Shown here piece after piece: positions 43,993 through 54,087 of a stretch of 64,000 nt of DNA (positions are counted from its first letter, which is position 1; each line of letters starts with the position of its first letter). The position numbers and the translations under genes were made by a program. Source of the DNA: Anaerolineae bacterium. Its GTDB lineage: Bacteria; Chloroflexota; Anaerolineae; Aggregatilineales; Phototrophicaceae. Under the pieces are notes generated by a model. The model was not told the DNA's origin and did not search any database. It saw only the letters and a program-made list of their open reading frames with translations. The DNA is taken from the NCBI GenBank assembly GCA_020849765.1, contig JADLAY010000034.1, positions 1-64,000 of the forward strand, read 5' to 3'.

Positions 43993-45141
43993 TTATGAGA
44001 TAAGACGATCCAACGGCAGGCCATCTTCCGGGATGTACTGCCGCCAATAGGCAACCGACTCACGAATGTTGGCCAGGATGGCCGCCGGTTTTTGCGCGGT
44101 GCCGCTGAAGATTTCGAGCGTCAGGTAGATGTCCTGGCAGCGCGGCGGCAGGCCGGGGTCATCGTCGCGCGCGTAGGCTTCGGCCAGCGCACGCAGCAGC
44201 TTTTCAGGCTGGATGATGCCCGTCGCGTTGAACTGCGCCGTGAACGGCCGGTGCGCCGACGACATGCCGTCCGTCTGCTGCAAGTGGATGATCGGCGAAT
44301 AGGCACCGAACCGCCGCAGCCAGTGATACGGATCGCCGTCGTCGGGCTCGGCAAACAGATAGCCCTGGCGTTCGATTTGGGCGAGCAGACAGTCCACCGC
44401 GTCGGGCGCATTCGGGTCGAACGACTCGTCGGGCAGGCCGATCCAGACATCCGCTGGCGCATCTCCAGCGCGTGCAGCGGCTACATAGGCTGCCACCTGA
44501 GCGCGCGTCGGCTTCAGATAGCCGCGCTGCCCGATGGCGTGACCCGCGTCGAGCGTCAGGTACATCGGCGCGCCACCGAGACGGTAGATCTCGCGCAGCA
44601 GGTGATCGGCGCCGGGTAGCGTCCATGGGATCTGGTGCGGCGAGTACATCTGCTCGACCGAGATGCCGTTCAAACCGACTCCCTCCGCCACCTGCGCCAA
44701 CTGCCCCAGGCGAGCGATCAGATCGGTCTCTGCCGCGGCATAGCGCTGAGCATCGCCCAGCACCGACTGCGAAAACGCATGGCAGAAGAAGCCGAGCCCG
44801 GCGTCAAGCTCTGCCGCAGTGCCGATCATCACGTCAAGCCAGTTGTGCTGGATGTGATCGCGCACCCTGGCATCAGGATGCGCCAACCCCAATGTCGCGT
44901 ACGAACCGTGACCGGAGTACAGGTTCGCTACCCGTACACCGGTACGACGGGTCGCCATCTGGACGGCAGCGACCCAATCGTGCAGCGCATCCGGCGGGCT
45001 GTAGAGCGGATCACACTCGTTATCGGCGCTGGCTTCAACGGCGTAGATGCCCATATCTTTGGCGATGTCCATCCATTCGCCGGGTTCTGTCCAGCGTTTG
45101 GAGGCGAAGCAGTTATCGAGCGCGAGTGTGATCCGCGGCAT
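43993..45141 (-). CDS. Sugar isomerase/epimerase, TIM-barrel (xylose isomerase-like)
   Basis: A 382-residue AP-endonuclease-2-type TIM barrel. Seen are ITLALDNCFASKRW at the start, MGIYAVEASAD, ANLYSGHGSYATLG, GISVEQMYSPHQIPW with the metal-binding glutamate, YLTLDAGHAIGQRG with D and H ligands, and the late IHLQQTDG and LTLEIFSG. The E-D-H-E pattern fits metal-dependent ketose epimerases or isomerases. ATG 45144 and 45141 are adjacent choices. It starts about 20 bases after the E1 stop. The substrate is unknown; the operon suggests a polyol-derived ketose. Confidence 0.82.
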   Translation of the reverse strand: MPRITLALDNCFASKRWTEPGEWMDIAKDMGIYAVEASADNECDPLYSPPDALHDWVAAVQMATRRTGVRVANLYSGHGSYATLGLAHPDARVRDHIQHNWLDVMIGTAAELDAGLGFFCHAFSQSVLGDAQRYAAAETDLIARLGQLAQVAEGVGLNGISVEQMYSPHQIPWTLPGADHLLREIYRLGGAPMYLTLDAGHAIGQRGYLKPTRAQVAAYVAAARAGDAPADVWIGLPDESFDPNAPDAVDCLLAQIERQGYLFAEPDDGDPYHWLRRFGAYSPIIHLQQTDGMSSAHRPFTAQFNATGIIQPEKLLRALAEAYARDDDPGLPPRCQDIYLTLEIFSGTAQKPAAILANIRESVAYWRQYIPEDGLPLDRLIS

Positions 45142-45161
45142 CATGTCCCTGTGACTTTCGT

Positions 45162-47630
45162 CTAGACGCCGCAGCGGTAGCGGCGCAGCAGTTCGTCGTC
45201 CGTCTGGACGGTCGTCGGCTGGTGCCCCGGCAGCGGCAGAATATGCTCGTGGATCGTGTCGATGATCCACTCCTTCTGTGGGAAGAAGTCTTCTTCCATC
45301 TCCGCAGGCGGCGTGATCCAGTTGCGCGCACCGACGACCACGGCTGGCCCATCCAGATAGCTGAAGGCGACCTGACTCAGCGTCGAGGCCATCGTGTGCA
45401 TGAACGAGCCGCGCTCGCAGGCGTCGGACGCGAGCACGAGACGCCCCGTCTTGCGCACCGACTGCACGATCTTGTCGAAGTTGAGCGGGTTGATGAACCG
45501 TGCGTCGATGACTTCGGTCGAGAGACCGTATTTGCTTTCGAGTTCAGCCGCCGCTTCCAGCGCGCGGTAGAGCGTCGCCCCGACCGTGACGATAGTCAGA
45601 TCCGACCCTTCGCGGCGGACGACCGGCTCGCCCATCTCGACTTCGTAGTAGCCGGTGGGCACACCGCTGGTGACCAGCGTCTCCGGCTCGGTGTAGAGCC
45701 GCTGGCTCTCGAAGAAGACGACAGGGTCCGTGCCGCTCAGCGCCAAGTTGAGCATGCCCTTGGCATCGTACGGCGTCGCCGGGAACATGACCTTCAGGCC
45801 GGGGATGTGCGCGCAAATCGACGTCCAGTCCTGCGAATGCTGTGCGCCATACTTCGAACCGACCGACACGCGCAGCACCAGCGGCATCTTGAGCACACCG
45901 GCGGACATCGACTGCCACTTCGCCATCTGGTTGAAGATCTCGTCGCCCGCACGGCCCATGAAGTCGCCGTACATCAGTTCCGCGACCACGCGACCGCCGC
46001 TCATGGCGTAACCGACGGCGGTGCCGACGATAGCCGCCTCAGAGATGGGCGAGTTGAACAGGCGGTGATAGGGCAGCATCTCCGTCAGGCCGCGGTAAAC
46101 GCCGAAGGCTCCACCCCAATCACGGTTTTCTTCGCCGTAGGCGACCATGGTCGGGTCTTCGTAGAAACGATGCACCATCGCCTCGTACAGCGCCTCGGCA
46201 TAAGTCAGGCTCTTCATCTTCGACTGCGGCTTGCCGTTCTCATCCAGACCAAAGCGGAATTTTTCCTGCGTGGTCTTGTAGCGGCTCTCCTCTTTCGAGA
46301 TCAAGACTTCCGGCTCGCGCTCTTCCATGCGCTCGACGTGCTGGTTGGAGAACATCATCGCGCCGATCGGATCACCGCCGCCGACGTGAATGCGCGGCGA
46401 AATCTCGAGCGACGCCGCAGCCGGCAGCACCTTGACCAGGCGGCTGACGATGTCATCGCGGAAGTCGTCCATCTCGGCATCCGAGGCGTGGCCGTTGTCC
46501 TTGAGATAGTTGTGATAACTGATGAGCGAGTCGACTTCGCGCCACAGGTCGACTTCGTGCTTGTCGCGATAGGTCGACGCATCCGACGGCGAGTGCCCGG
46601 CGAAGCGATACGTGATTGTGTCGAGCAGAACCGGTCCGCGGCCTTCGAGCAGGATCGCCTTCTTGCGCTCGATGGCATCGGCGACGGCGAGCGGGTTATA
46701 GCCGTCAACGCGCTCGGCGTGCATGGCCTCTTCGTTGACGCCCAGGCCAACACGTGCCAGGATGCCAAAGCCCATTGTCTCGCCCTTGGGCTGGCCGCCC
46801 ATGCCGTAGAAGTTGTTCATGAAGTTGAACAGCACTGGCGGCGCGCCACCAATTTCCGGGTCCCAGAGCGTGCGGTACTGATCCATGGCCGAGAACATCA
46901 TCGCTTCCCAGACCGGGCCGCAGCCCATCGACGCGTCGCCGATATTGGCGATGACGATGCCAGGTTTGCGATTGACGCGCTTGAAGAGTGCCGAACCGAC
47001 CGCGATATCCGCCGAGCCGCCGACGATGGCGTTGTTAGGCATGACGCCGAAGGGCGGGAAGAAGGCGTGCATCGAGCCGCCCATGCCCTTGTTGAAACCG
47101 GCCTCGCGCCCGAAGATCTCCGCCAGCGTCCCGTAGAGCAGGTAATTGATCGCCAGGTCGCGAACGGTCTCGCCCTTGCCGATGTGCTGCTCGACGATGC
47201 GCAGCGGACGCCCGCCCATGTAGGATTCCATGATCTGCATCAGGTCGGCGTCACTGAGCTGTTCGATGGCGGACAACCCCTTGGCCAGGATTTCGCCGTG
47301 GCTGCGATGCGAACCGAAGATGAAATCATCTGGCGTCAGGTTCAGGCTCTGGCCGACTGCGGAGGCTTCCTGCCCGATCGAAAGGTGCGCCGGGCCTTTG
47401 TGATTGTATTCAATGCCCTCGTAGGCGCCCTCTTTCTTGATGCGATCGAGCATGGTTTCGAATTCGCGAATGAAGACCATATCCCGAAAAATGTGTACCA
47501 GCGTCTCCGTCCCGTACTTGGCGGCTTCGGCCTTCGGGTTTGAGACATAGGCATTGACCGGGATTTCAGGTCCCTGCAGCGTGGATCGCGTCCGCACATC
47601 AGCCGGATCGATCGTGATCGTCTTCGTCAT
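45162..47630 (-). CDS. Fused alpha/beta E1 of a 2-oxoacid or acetoin-type dehydrogenase complex
   Basis: An 822-residue TPP enzyme in which the E1 alpha-like half (about 30-430, with [29 protein letters not shown] and the TPP site [18 protein letters not shown]) is joined to the E1 beta-like half (about 485-822, with [24 protein letters not shown] and [20 protein letters not shown]). The usual GDG of the TPP motif reads GDA. It would decarboxylate or cleave a keto substrate and pass the acyl group to the adjacent E2. GAGGAG lies ~10 bases before ATG 47630; ATG 47639 is an alternative. The acceptor specificity cannot be read. Confidence 0.9.
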   Translation of the reverse strand: MTKTITIDPADVRTRSTLQGPEIPVNAYVSNPKAEAAKYGTETLVHIFRDMVFIREFETMLDRIKKEGAYEGIEYNHKGPAHLSIGQEASAVGQSLNLTPDDFIFGSHRSHGEILAKGLSAIEQLSDADLMQIMESYMGGRPLRIVEQHIGKGETVRDLAINYLLYGTLAEIFGREAGFNKGMGGSMHAFFPPFGVMPNNAIVGGSADIAVGSALFKRVNRKPGIVIANIGDASMGCGPVWEAMMFSAMDQYRTLWDPEIGGAPPVLFNFMNNFYGMGGQPKGETMGFGILARVGLGVNEEAMHAERVDGYNPLAVADAIERKKAILLEGRGPVLLDTITYRFAGHSPSDASTYRDKHEVDLWREVDSLISYHNYLKDNGHASDAEMDDFRDDIVSRLVKVLPAAASLEISPRIHVGGGDPIGAMMFSNQHVERMEEREPEVLISKEESRYKTTQEKFRFGLDENGKPQSKMKSLTYAEALYEAMVHRFYEDPTMVAYGEENRDWGGAFGVYRGLTEMLPYHRLFNSPISEAAIVGTAVGYAMSGGRVVAELMYGDFMGRAGDEIFNQMAKWQSMSAGVLKMPLVLRVSVGSKYGAQHSQDWTSICAHIPGLKVMFPATPYDAKGMLNLALSGTDPVVFFESQRLYTEPETLVTSGVPTGYYEVEMGEPVVRREGSDLTIVTVGATLYRALEAAAELESKYGLSTEVIDARFINPLNFDKIVQSVRKTGRLVLASDACERGSFMHTMASTLSQVAFSYLDGPAVVVGARNWITPPAEMEEDFFPQKEWIIDTIHEHILPLPGHQPTTVQTDDELLRRYRCGV

Positions 47631-47678
47631 GCTTGTCATTCTCCTCGGTGTCTGTTGACGCCTTTTAAGCTGAACGCT

Positions 47679-49058
47679 CTATAGCGCCAGCATCAATTCC
47701 AATTGTGCGATATTGAGTGTCAATGCCTGTAAGAAGCGTGCGGCGGGCGCCCCATCGACGACCTGATGATTGATCGTCAGCGACAGCCCGATGTGGCGGA
47801 TGAACTGCACGTCGCCGTCGACCTCGACCGGTTTGAGATGGATATTGCCCACGCCGAGGATGGCGACCTGCGGCGGATTCAGGATCGGCGTGAAGGTTTC
47901 GATGCCCAGATTGCCCAGGTTGGTGACGGTGAAGGTGCCACCTGCGAGATCGTCCGGGGCGATGGTGCCGTTCTGGCAGGCGGCGGCCAGGCGGCGCGCT
48001 TCCTGCGCCTGCTGCTTGAGTGTCAGTTCGCTGGCGTTGCGGATGACGGGCACTATCAGCCCGCGCGGGGTATCGACGGCAAAGCCGAGATGCACGCGCC
48101 GGTAGAGCGTGATCTGCTCGTTCGCATACTGGGCATTCAGATCGGGGAAGCTGAGCAGCGTGCGCGCTGCCGCATACATAACCAGATCGTTGAGGGTGAT
48201 ATCGCGCAGGCCGAGCGCTTCCGGGCTGTTCTTGAGCCGTTGGCGATAGGCCATCAACGAGCGCGCGTCGGCGAATGCGTTGAGAGTCAACTGGGCCGTC
48301 GTCTGCATCGAGGCGAGCATCCGCTGGCTGATGATTTTACGTGTGCCTTTGACCGGCACCACTTCGAGCACATCGCTGCCGTCGAGCACGGGTTGAGGCG
48401 CAGAAGATGACGCTGACGCAGCAGCCACAGGCTGCAAGTCCTTCGACGTGATGCGACCGCCGCTGCCCGATCCTTGATCCGGCGCGACAAAGCCGCCAGA
48501 AGCGAGCATCTCACGCGCGACCGGCGTCACCTTCTGGCGCCCGGTCAGTGCCGCGCGCACATCGCGTTCGATGATGCGTCCCTGCGGCCCGGTGCCCGGA
48601 AAGCCTGTCATATCGACCTGCTTCTGCGATGCGAGGTTCCTGGCGCGCGGCGAGATGCCGCCGTGCGTGACCGCCCCATTGGCCGGGGCAATCGCCGGTG
48701 CGCTGCTCGGCTGCTCAACCGCCGCGGGCGCGGCAGATTGTGCCACCTGCGGCGCAGACTCGGCGGCGGGCTGCGGCGCGACTGCGCTGCCTTCGGGGCG
48801 CAGGCTCTCGAAGTCTTCACCCGGCGCGCCGATAGCGACGATATTGACCAGGACTGGCACGTCGTCGCCCTCGTTGAAGAAGCGAGCCAGCAGCGTCCCG
48901 GACGCCGTGCTCTCCACCTCCATCGTGGCCTTATCGGTTTCTATCTCGCATAGAACGTCGCCTTCCGCGATTGCGTCGCCGACGTTCTTACTCCAGCGCA
49001 TGATGATTGCGCTTTCCATCGTATTGCCCAACTTGGGCATCACTACTGGTGCTGCCAT
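47679..49058 (-). CDS. Dihydrolipoamide acyltransferase (E2)
   Basis: A 459-residue E2. One lipoyl domain (1-78) has the lipoyl lysine K43 in EIETDKATMEV. An Ala/Pro-rich linker, a peripheral-subunit binding domain (about 135-170, with SPRARNLASQKQVDMTGFPG) and possibly a second related motif near VTPVAREML precede the catalytic domain (about 225-459). The active-site histidine is in LTINHQVVDGAPAARFL. It transfers the acyl group from E1 to CoA. ATG 49058 is chosen because the lipoyl domain begins there. No E3 gene lies in the window, so a housekeeping dihydrolipoamide dehydrogenase must serve. Confidence 0.92.
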   Translation of the reverse strand: MAAPVVMPKLGNTMESAIIMRWSKNVGDAIAEGDVLCEIETDKATMEVESTASGTLLARFFNEGDDVPVLVNIVAIGAPGEDFESLRPEGSAVAPQPAAESAPQVAQSAAPAAVEQPSSAPAIAPANGAVTHGGISPRARNLASQKQVDMTGFPGTGPQGRIIERDVRAALTGRQKVTPVAREMLASGGFVAPDQGSGSGGRITSKDLQPVAAASASSSAPQPVLDGSDVLEVVPVKGTRKIISQRMLASMQTTAQLTLNAFADARSLMAYRQRLKNSPEALGLRDITLNDLVMYAAARTLLSFPDLNAQYANEQITLYRRVHLGFAVDTPRGLIVPVIRNASELTLKQQAQEARRLAAACQNGTIAPDDLAGGTFTVTNLGNLGIETFTPILNPPQVAILGVGNIHLKPVEVDGDVQFIRHIGLSLTINHQVVDGAPAARFLQALTLNIAQLELMLAL

Positions 49059-49074
49059 CCGTTTATCACCCTTA

Positions 49075-49854
49075 TCAAACAAGTGCAATCTCTTTGCCAA
49101 GCGTGCGAATCTGATCGACCAGTTCGGCAGGCGCGTAGCTATCGGTAATCACAGTGTCCACCCGCTCGATCGGCACAAACGAGACCAGCCCGACGCGTCC
49201 CCATTTGGTCGCATCGAGCACGGCGACGACCTTGCGGCATAAACTGGCGAATTGCTGTTTCACGACGGCTTCTTCCGCGTTCACGTCGGTCAGGCCGTCC
49301 TCGACGGTGATGCCGTGCGCACCAAAAAAGCCAAGCTGCAAGTTGAATTTGCGCAGCGCGTCGAACGACTCGACGCCAACGAGTGAGGCGATCTCCCGCC
49401 GCAGACGCCCGCCGGACATGACGACAGTCACGCCGGGCGCATCGAGCATTTCATGCCCAATCGCCAGGCTGTTGGTTACAATCGTCAGATGGCGGTGATT
49501 CTTAAGATGCATGGCGACGGCCAGCGCGGTGCTGCTGCTGTCGAGCGCGATCGCGTCGCCATCGGAGACCAGGGCGGCCCCCGCCTGACCGATACGCGCT
49601 TTTTCCTGCACCTGCAGCTGCTGCCGGAATGCCAGCGCCCCTTCGAGCGCCCCTGCATCCGACAACACAGCGCCGCCGTGCGTCCGCAGGATCAAGTTGC
49701 GTTCGGCCAGCGCCTGGAGATCGAGACGAATCGTGACCTCGGAAACCCCGAATTCCTGGCTCAACTCCGCCACAGACACGCGGCCAGCGTTTTTTACGCG
49801 CTCCAAAACTTGCCGGCGGCGCTCTTCCAGGAAAAGATCACGCGAAACACTCAT
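49075..49854 (-). CDS. DeoR/GlpR-family repressor
   Basis: A 259-residue regulator. The N-terminal helix-turn-helix reads AGRVSVAELSQEFGVSEVTIRLDLQAL (about 24-50), followed by ILRTHGGA and a DeoR sensor domain with DSSSTALAVAMHL and VVMSGGRLRREIAS, GADGI-like FGAHGI and DATKWG. These proteins usually respond to a phosphorylated sugar. First gene of the seven-gene minus-strand operon and divergent from the mannitol-dehydrogenase-like gene, so it probably represses both. Confidence 0.94.
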   Translation of the reverse strand: MSVSRDLFLEERRRQVLERVKNAGRVSVAELSQEFGVSEVTIRLDLQALAERNLILRTHGGAVLSDAGALEGALAFRQQLQVQEKARIGQAGAALVSDGDAIALDSSSTALAVAMHLKNHRHLTIVTNSLAIGHEMLDAPGVTVVMSGGRLRREIASLVGVESFDALRKFNLQLGFFGAHGITVEDGLTDVNAEEAVVKQQFASLCRKVVAVLDATKWGRVGLVSFVPIERVDTVITDSYAPAELVDQIRTLGKEIALV

Positions 49855-49874
49855 TTAATCACATTGTTTTGTCT

Positions 49875-49911
49875 GGTTTCGAATACTTTCATTATAATCA
49901 TATTCAAAACC
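49875..49911. promoter_or_regulatory. Candidate DeoR operator in the divergent promoter region
   Basis: GGTTTCGAATA (49875-49885) and TATTCAAAACC (49901-49911) form an inverted repeat matching at 10 of 11 positions around a 15-base AT-rich spacer. It is centred between the repressor gene and the divergent dehydrogenase, where it could control both directions. Confidence 0.6.
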
Positions 49912-49954
49912 GAGATCAATCAATTGACAACTACGGATAGGAAAGTTTGTGCAA

Positions 49955-51259
49955 ATGTCACGATCAGGAACTCGCACTTATGTTGGTTTTGGCTTCGGCG
50001 CAATCCAGGCAGGTCTCTTCCTGTATGAGGCCTCACAAACGAACGCCTTCGGGCACCTGGTCGTGGCCGAGGTCATGCCGGATATCGTGGACGCGGTGCG
50101 CGGCGCGGGCGGCTATTTCACCGTCAATATCGCCTATGCAGATCGCATCGTAGGGCAGCGCGTCGGGCCGGTAGCAGTCGAAAACCCCGCCGAAGCCGAA
50201 GACCGCGCTCGCCTCATCGATGCCATCGCCGAGGCGGAGGAAATCGGCACGGCGATTCCGAGCGTCAGCTACTACGCGTCGGATGCGCCCGGCAGCCTGC
50301 ATCGCGTGCTGGCTCAGGGGCTGCGCCACAAGGTCAAAATTGGCGGCCCACGTGCGGTCATCTATGCCGCCGAAAATCACAACCATGCGGCGGAGATCCT
50401 CAAACAGCAGGTCATGAGCGAGATCCCCGACGACGAACGCGCGGCAGTCCAGGAACGTGTGCGCTTCTTGAACACTGTCATCGGCAAAATGAGCGGCGTG
50501 GTCGCTGACCCGGAGGAACTTCAGACTCAGAAGCTGGAGCTTGCCTTCCCCGGTTCGACGCGCGCCTTTCTCGTCGAAGCTTTCAACCGCATTTTGATCT
50601 CACAGATCGATTTTGAAGAACCGTTCGAACGCGGCATCGACGTCTTCGAGGAAAAGGCCGACCTGCTGCCGTTCGAGGAAGCCAAGCTCTACGGCCACAA
50701 TGCGACTCACGCGCTGGCGGCTTACCTGGGCAACCTGTCCGGCGCTCGTTTCATCTCCGAGCTGCGCGATATCCCCGGCGCGATGGCCTTCCTGCGCCAG
50801 GCATTCCTGGATGAATCCGGCGCGGCACTGATCAAAAAGTACGCTCATATCGACCCGCTGTTCACGGCAGCCGGTTACACCGCCTACGCCGACGATCTGC
50901 TGACGCGGATGACGAATCCCTTCCTGCGCGACAGTGTCGAACGCGTCGGGCGCGACCCCGCACGCAAGCTCGGCTGGAACGACCGGCTGATCGGCACGAT
51001 GCGCCTCGCCCACGAGCAGCACGTCGCTCCACGTCGCTTTGCGCTCGGCGCGGCAGCGGCGCTCGCCATGCTGGATCAAAAGCACCTGAACCCGCAGCTC
51101 CCGCTCGGCCCGGCTCTGAATGCCATCTGGCACGATGCCGAGCCGGAACCAGCACAAGCCGCCGTCATGATCAAGATGATCGAACAGGCACGCGATCATC
51201 TTCACGATGCGACCAATGGCGCAAACTCGCAGTTATTCGTCCGATTAATGCATCTATAA
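49955..51259 (+). CDS. Mannitol-1-phosphate 5-dehydrogenase-like oxidoreductase
   Basis: A 434-residue NAD-dependent long-chain dehydrogenase. The Rossmann loop VGFGFGAIQAGLFL lies at the N-terminus, IYAAENHNHAAEIL in the middle, and the polyol-dehydrogenase block ERVGRDPARKLGWNDRLIGTMRLA with the catalytic lysine in the C-terminal helical domain. It would oxidise a hexitol phosphate to fructose 6-phosphate or a related substrate. AGGAAAG is nine bases before ATG 49955; GTG 49949 is also open. Divergent from the DeoR operon. Confidence 0.86.
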   Translation: MSRSGTRTYVGFGFGAIQAGLFLYEASQTNAFGHLVVAEVMPDIVDAVRGAGGYFTVNIAYADRIVGQRVGPVAVENPAEAEDRARLIDAIAEAEEIGTAIPSVSYYASDAPGSLHRVLAQGLRHKVKIGGPRAVIYAAENHNHAAEILKQQVMSEIPDDERAAVQERVRFLNTVIGKMSGVVADPEELQTQKLELAFPGSTRAFLVEAFNRILISQIDFEEPFERGIDVFEEKADLLPFEEAKLYGHNATHALAAYLGNLSGARFISELRDIPGAMAFLRQAFLDESGAALIKKYAHIDPLFTAAGYTAYADDLLTRMTNPFLRDSVERVGRDPARKLGWNDRLIGTMRLAHEQHVAPRRFALGAAAALAMLDQKHLNPQLPLGPALNAIWHDAEPEPAQAAVMIKMIEQARDHLHDATNGANSQLFVRLMHL

Positions 51260-51272
51260 GCTCAGAAGTGAC

Positions 51273-51309
51273 GGTGGGAATTTGCTCGGCGTATTGGCAA
51301 ATTCCCACC
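51273..51309. promoter_or_regulatory. 13-base perfect inverted repeat overlapping a promoter
   Basis: GGTGGGAATTTGC (51273-51285) and GCAAATTCCCACC (51297-51309) are perfect complements across 11 bases. The right arm overlaps the -35 region of a promoter for the downstream ABC operon. No T tract follows (TTGCG), so an operator is at least as likely as a terminator for the dehydrogenase gene. Confidence 0.6.
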
Positions 51310-51321
51310 TTGCGTTACAAT
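51294..51321 (+). promoter_or_regulatory. Promoter candidate for the polyol-type ABC operon
   Basis: TTGGCA (51294-51299) and TACAAT (51316-51321) are spaced by 16 bases. This gives a leader of about 150 bases before the binding-protein ATG at 51480. Confidence 0.5.
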
Positions 51322-51479
51322 TTATCGGCACCTTTGTTATCTCTACGCAAGATGGGCGGGAGCAGCAAGGAAGCGGATCAAATTAGGTTTTGTGAAAGGG
51401 GGTGGCTCGCTAAGAAAACGAGACAGGGCTTCCACTCTGACCTATCGAAGATTTAGATATTCTGTCAAGGAAGTGCACA

Positions 51480-52964
51480 ATGAAGAGATACTTTGTCATG
51501 GGATTGGTGCTGGCGTTGTTGTTGACGATCATCGTCGCGCCAGCGACCGCGCAGGGAGAATTCGCAGGTCAGAAGATCGTTATCGTCAGCCAGACCGGTT
51601 CGGCTATCGGCCAGCCCGCTCTTGACTACGGCCAGCAGTGGGCAGCGGAAACAGGCGCCACGGTTGAACTCCAGGCATTCGCCTTCGCTGACCTCTTCCC
51701 GAAAATTATCACCGCTCTTCAGACCGGCACGGGCGAATTTGACGTGCTGATTTATGCCTCCGACTGGATGGGCGACATCGCTGGCGGCGGCTACGTCCTC
51801 CCGGTTCCGGACACGCTCAAGGAAAGCATTGACTGGGAAGATATGATCCCGCTGTACCGCGAGCGTATCGCCGACTGGGGCGGCACGACCTACGCAGTCC
51901 CGTGGGACGGCGACAGCCACATGATGTACTACCGCAAAGATCTGGTGAGCCCGGATTCGCAGTATGCTGCTGAGTTCGAGAGCAGCTACGGCTACCCACT
52001 GGCCGAGCCGGTCACCTGGGCGCAGTATCGTGATATGGCCGAGTTCTTCCATAATCGCGAAGTCGACACCGCCGGTCTGGTCGCCCCGATCTACGGTGTG
52101 GCAGAAGCACAACGCCGCCAGGCGCAAAGCTTCTGGTTCCTGATGACACGCGCTTCGGGCTATGCCAAAGTGCCCGGCGATCCTTTCTTCTTCTTTGACG
52201 AGGAAATGAATCCGCTCGTCAACACCCCCGGCTGGGTCCATGGTCTGCAGGACTGGATCGACGTCAGCCCCTACGGCGCGCCGGATATGATCAACTTCGA
52301 CGTGACGAACGTACGTGCCGTCTTCCCGGCGGGCCAGACTGTCTTCGGCCTGGACTGGGGCGACGTCGGCCCGATCACCATCGATCCGAATGCATCGGTC
52401 ATCCAGGGTCTCGCTGGCTTCGGCCCGCATCCTGGTGGCGATCAGTACTGGGATCGTTCGACGGGCGAGTGGGTCACGCCTGAAAGCGGCGTCAACCGCG
52501 CACCGTTCATCGCCTTCGGCGGTTGGGTGATCTCGGTTGCTGCCGACAGCGATGTCGCAGACGCAGCCTGGGATCTGGTCAGCTACCTGTCCCAGCCAGA
52601 GCTGGCGGGCATCCTGGCGACCACCGGTGGCACAGGCGTCAACCCGCTGCGCACCAGCCAGTTTGAGAACCTCGACCTGTGGATCGGCGCTGGGTTCGAC
52701 GAAGCCTCTGCGGTTGATTACCTGGATGCCATTGAATCGTCGATCAGCGATCCGAATGCGGTTGTCGACCTGCGTATCCCTGGCGCGTTCGAGTACTTCG
52801 ATGCGCTTGATACGGGTATCTCCCGCGCACTCGCGGGCGAGCTCACTGCGCAGGAAGCCCTGGACGGCGTGGCCGAACAGTGGAATGCGATCACCGATCG
52901 TCTGGGTCGTGACACCCAGCTTCGTCTCTATCGTGAGTCAATCGGCTTACCCGGCGAAGGCTAG
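51480..52964 (+). CDS. CUT1 ABC substrate-binding protein (polyol-type)
   Basis: A 494-residue cluster-B-type binding protein. The signal peptide (1-~24) ends APATAQGE, without a lipobox. The mature protein has QPALDYGQQWAAETGATVELQAFAF, FDVLIYASDWMGDIA and YAVPWDGDSHMMYYRKDLV, a layout similar to sorbitol/mannitol binders such as SmoE. It is followed by two permeases. The ligand is inferred from the adjacent mannitol-dehydrogenase-like gene. Confidence 0.9.
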   Translation: MKRYFVMGLVLALLLTIIVAPATAQGEFAGQKIVIVSQTGSAIGQPALDYGQQWAAETGATVELQAFAFADLFPKIITALQTGTGEFDVLIYASDWMGDIAGGGYVLPVPDTLKESIDWEDMIPLYRERIADWGGTTYAVPWDGDSHMMYYRKDLVSPDSQYAAEFESSYGYPLAEPVTWAQYRDMAEFFHNREVDTAGLVAPIYGVAEAQRRQAQSFWFLMTRASGYAKVPGDPFFFFDEEMNPLVNTPGWVHGLQDWIDVSPYGAPDMINFDVTNVRAVFPAGQTVFGLDWGDVGPITIDPNASVIQGLAGFGPHPGGDQYWDRSTGEWVTPESGVNRAPFIAFGGWVISVAADSDVADAAWDLVSYLSQPELAGILATTGGTGVNPLRTSQFENLDLWIGAGFDEASAVDYLDAIESSISDPNAVVDLRIPGAFEYFDALDTGISRALAGELTAQEALDGVAEQWNAITDRLGRDTQLRLYRESIGLPGEG

Positions 52965-53073
52965 GTCACTGGACAGTGTTTGGGGCGAGAGTATTCTCGC
53001 CCCATTTTCTCGGCATGGATACGTTGGCTCGCTATAAATTTGTGATCACTAACACTATTTGAGGATAACAAAT

Positions 53074-54087
53074 TTGGCTACCGCAACTGACATCAAACCG
53101 CTTCCCCCAGAAGACAACAGCCTGTCACGCGAACTGCGCGAAGATACCATCTTCAAGCGCTTTTTTCTGTCGCCCACCGTGATAGTCTTGCTGCTGTTGT
53201 CGATCTTCCCGCTGTTGTGGTCACTAGGTGTGAGCTTCACCAACTTTCAGCGCAACGCCGCCCAGCAGGCAGCGCAGGCCGCTGGTACGGCGGAGCCCAG
53301 TGGTTTTCTGGGCCTCGGCTTTGATCTCACGCTTGAAAACTATCAGCGCGTGTTGACGGACGAGCACTTGCACGTCACCGCGCGCAACACACTTATTTAT
53401 GTCTTTTTAGGCGTTACCGTTCAATACGCATTCGGCCTGGGGCTGGCCGCATTGATCAATCAAAACTTCTTTGGTCAAACATTTTTCAGGCTCGTTTTTA
53501 TCTTACCTATGATGATTACGCCCGTAGCCGCAGGCTACTTAGGGCGCATGATGTTTGAAAAAGCGCCGCCATCCGCCCTTTCGCAATTGCTGTCGACCAT
53601 CGGGCGCGCCATCGGCAATCCCACCCTCAACATCCCGTTCTTCACTGATGCGGGCTGGGCGCCGATCACGATGGTGCTGATCGATAGCTGGCAGTGGATT
53701 CCGTTCATGTTCCTGCTGCTCCTGGCGGGCATGCAGGCCATCCCGGAAGAGATCTACGAGGCGGCGCGCGTGGATGGCGCCAACAATTGGCAGCAGTTCT
53801 GGGGCATCACCTTCCCGATTTTGCTGCCGATCTCGCTGACGGCGATTCTTATCCGCGGTCTCGAACTGTTCAAGCTGGTCGATATCGTCCGCGTGACGAC
53901 GGGCGGCGGCCCAGGCATCGCGACCGAACCGCTCGTCATGTACGTTTTCCGAACGGCGCTCGACTTCGGCAACTTCGGTTACGCAGCAGCCATTTCCTAC
54001 ATCTTGCTGGTCCTTGTCATCGTCTTCAGCACACTTTTCCTCGCCATCTCGCGCCGCATTCAGCGCTCGCAACTGGGAGTCGAGTGA
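53074..54087 (+). CDS. CUT1 ABC transporter permease (SmoF/MalF type)
   Basis: A 337-residue permease with six helices (first at about 35-57) and the EAA loop [26 protein letters not shown]. The start is a TTG codon at 53074 with GAGGAT upstream; a TTG at 53059 in the same frame lacks a ribosome site. It shares one base with the next gene (TGATG). Confidence 0.92.
   Translation: MATATDIKPLPPEDNSLSRELREDTIFKRFFLSPTVIVLLLLSIFPLLWSLGVSFTNFQRNAAQQAAQAAGTAEPSGFLGLGFDLTLENYQRVLTDEHLHVTARNTLIYVFLGVTVQYAFGLGLAALINQNFFGQTFFRLVFILPMMITPVAAGYLGRMMFEKAPPSALSQLLSTIGRAIGNPTLNIPFFTDAGWAPITMVLIDSWQWIPFMFLLLLAGMQAIPEEIYEAARVDGANNWQQFWGITFPILLPISLTAILIRGLELFKLVDIVRVTTGGGPGIATEPLVMYVFRTALDFGNFGYAAAISYILLVLVIVFSTLFLAISRRIQRSQLGVE

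Noticed and set aside
45222-47543. 773-codon open frame on the plus strand opposite the E1 gene
   Set aside because: It is the codon-phase shadow of the GC-rich E1 gene, which has clear TPP-enzyme motifs. The antisense translation is rich in R, H, D and V and matches no fold.
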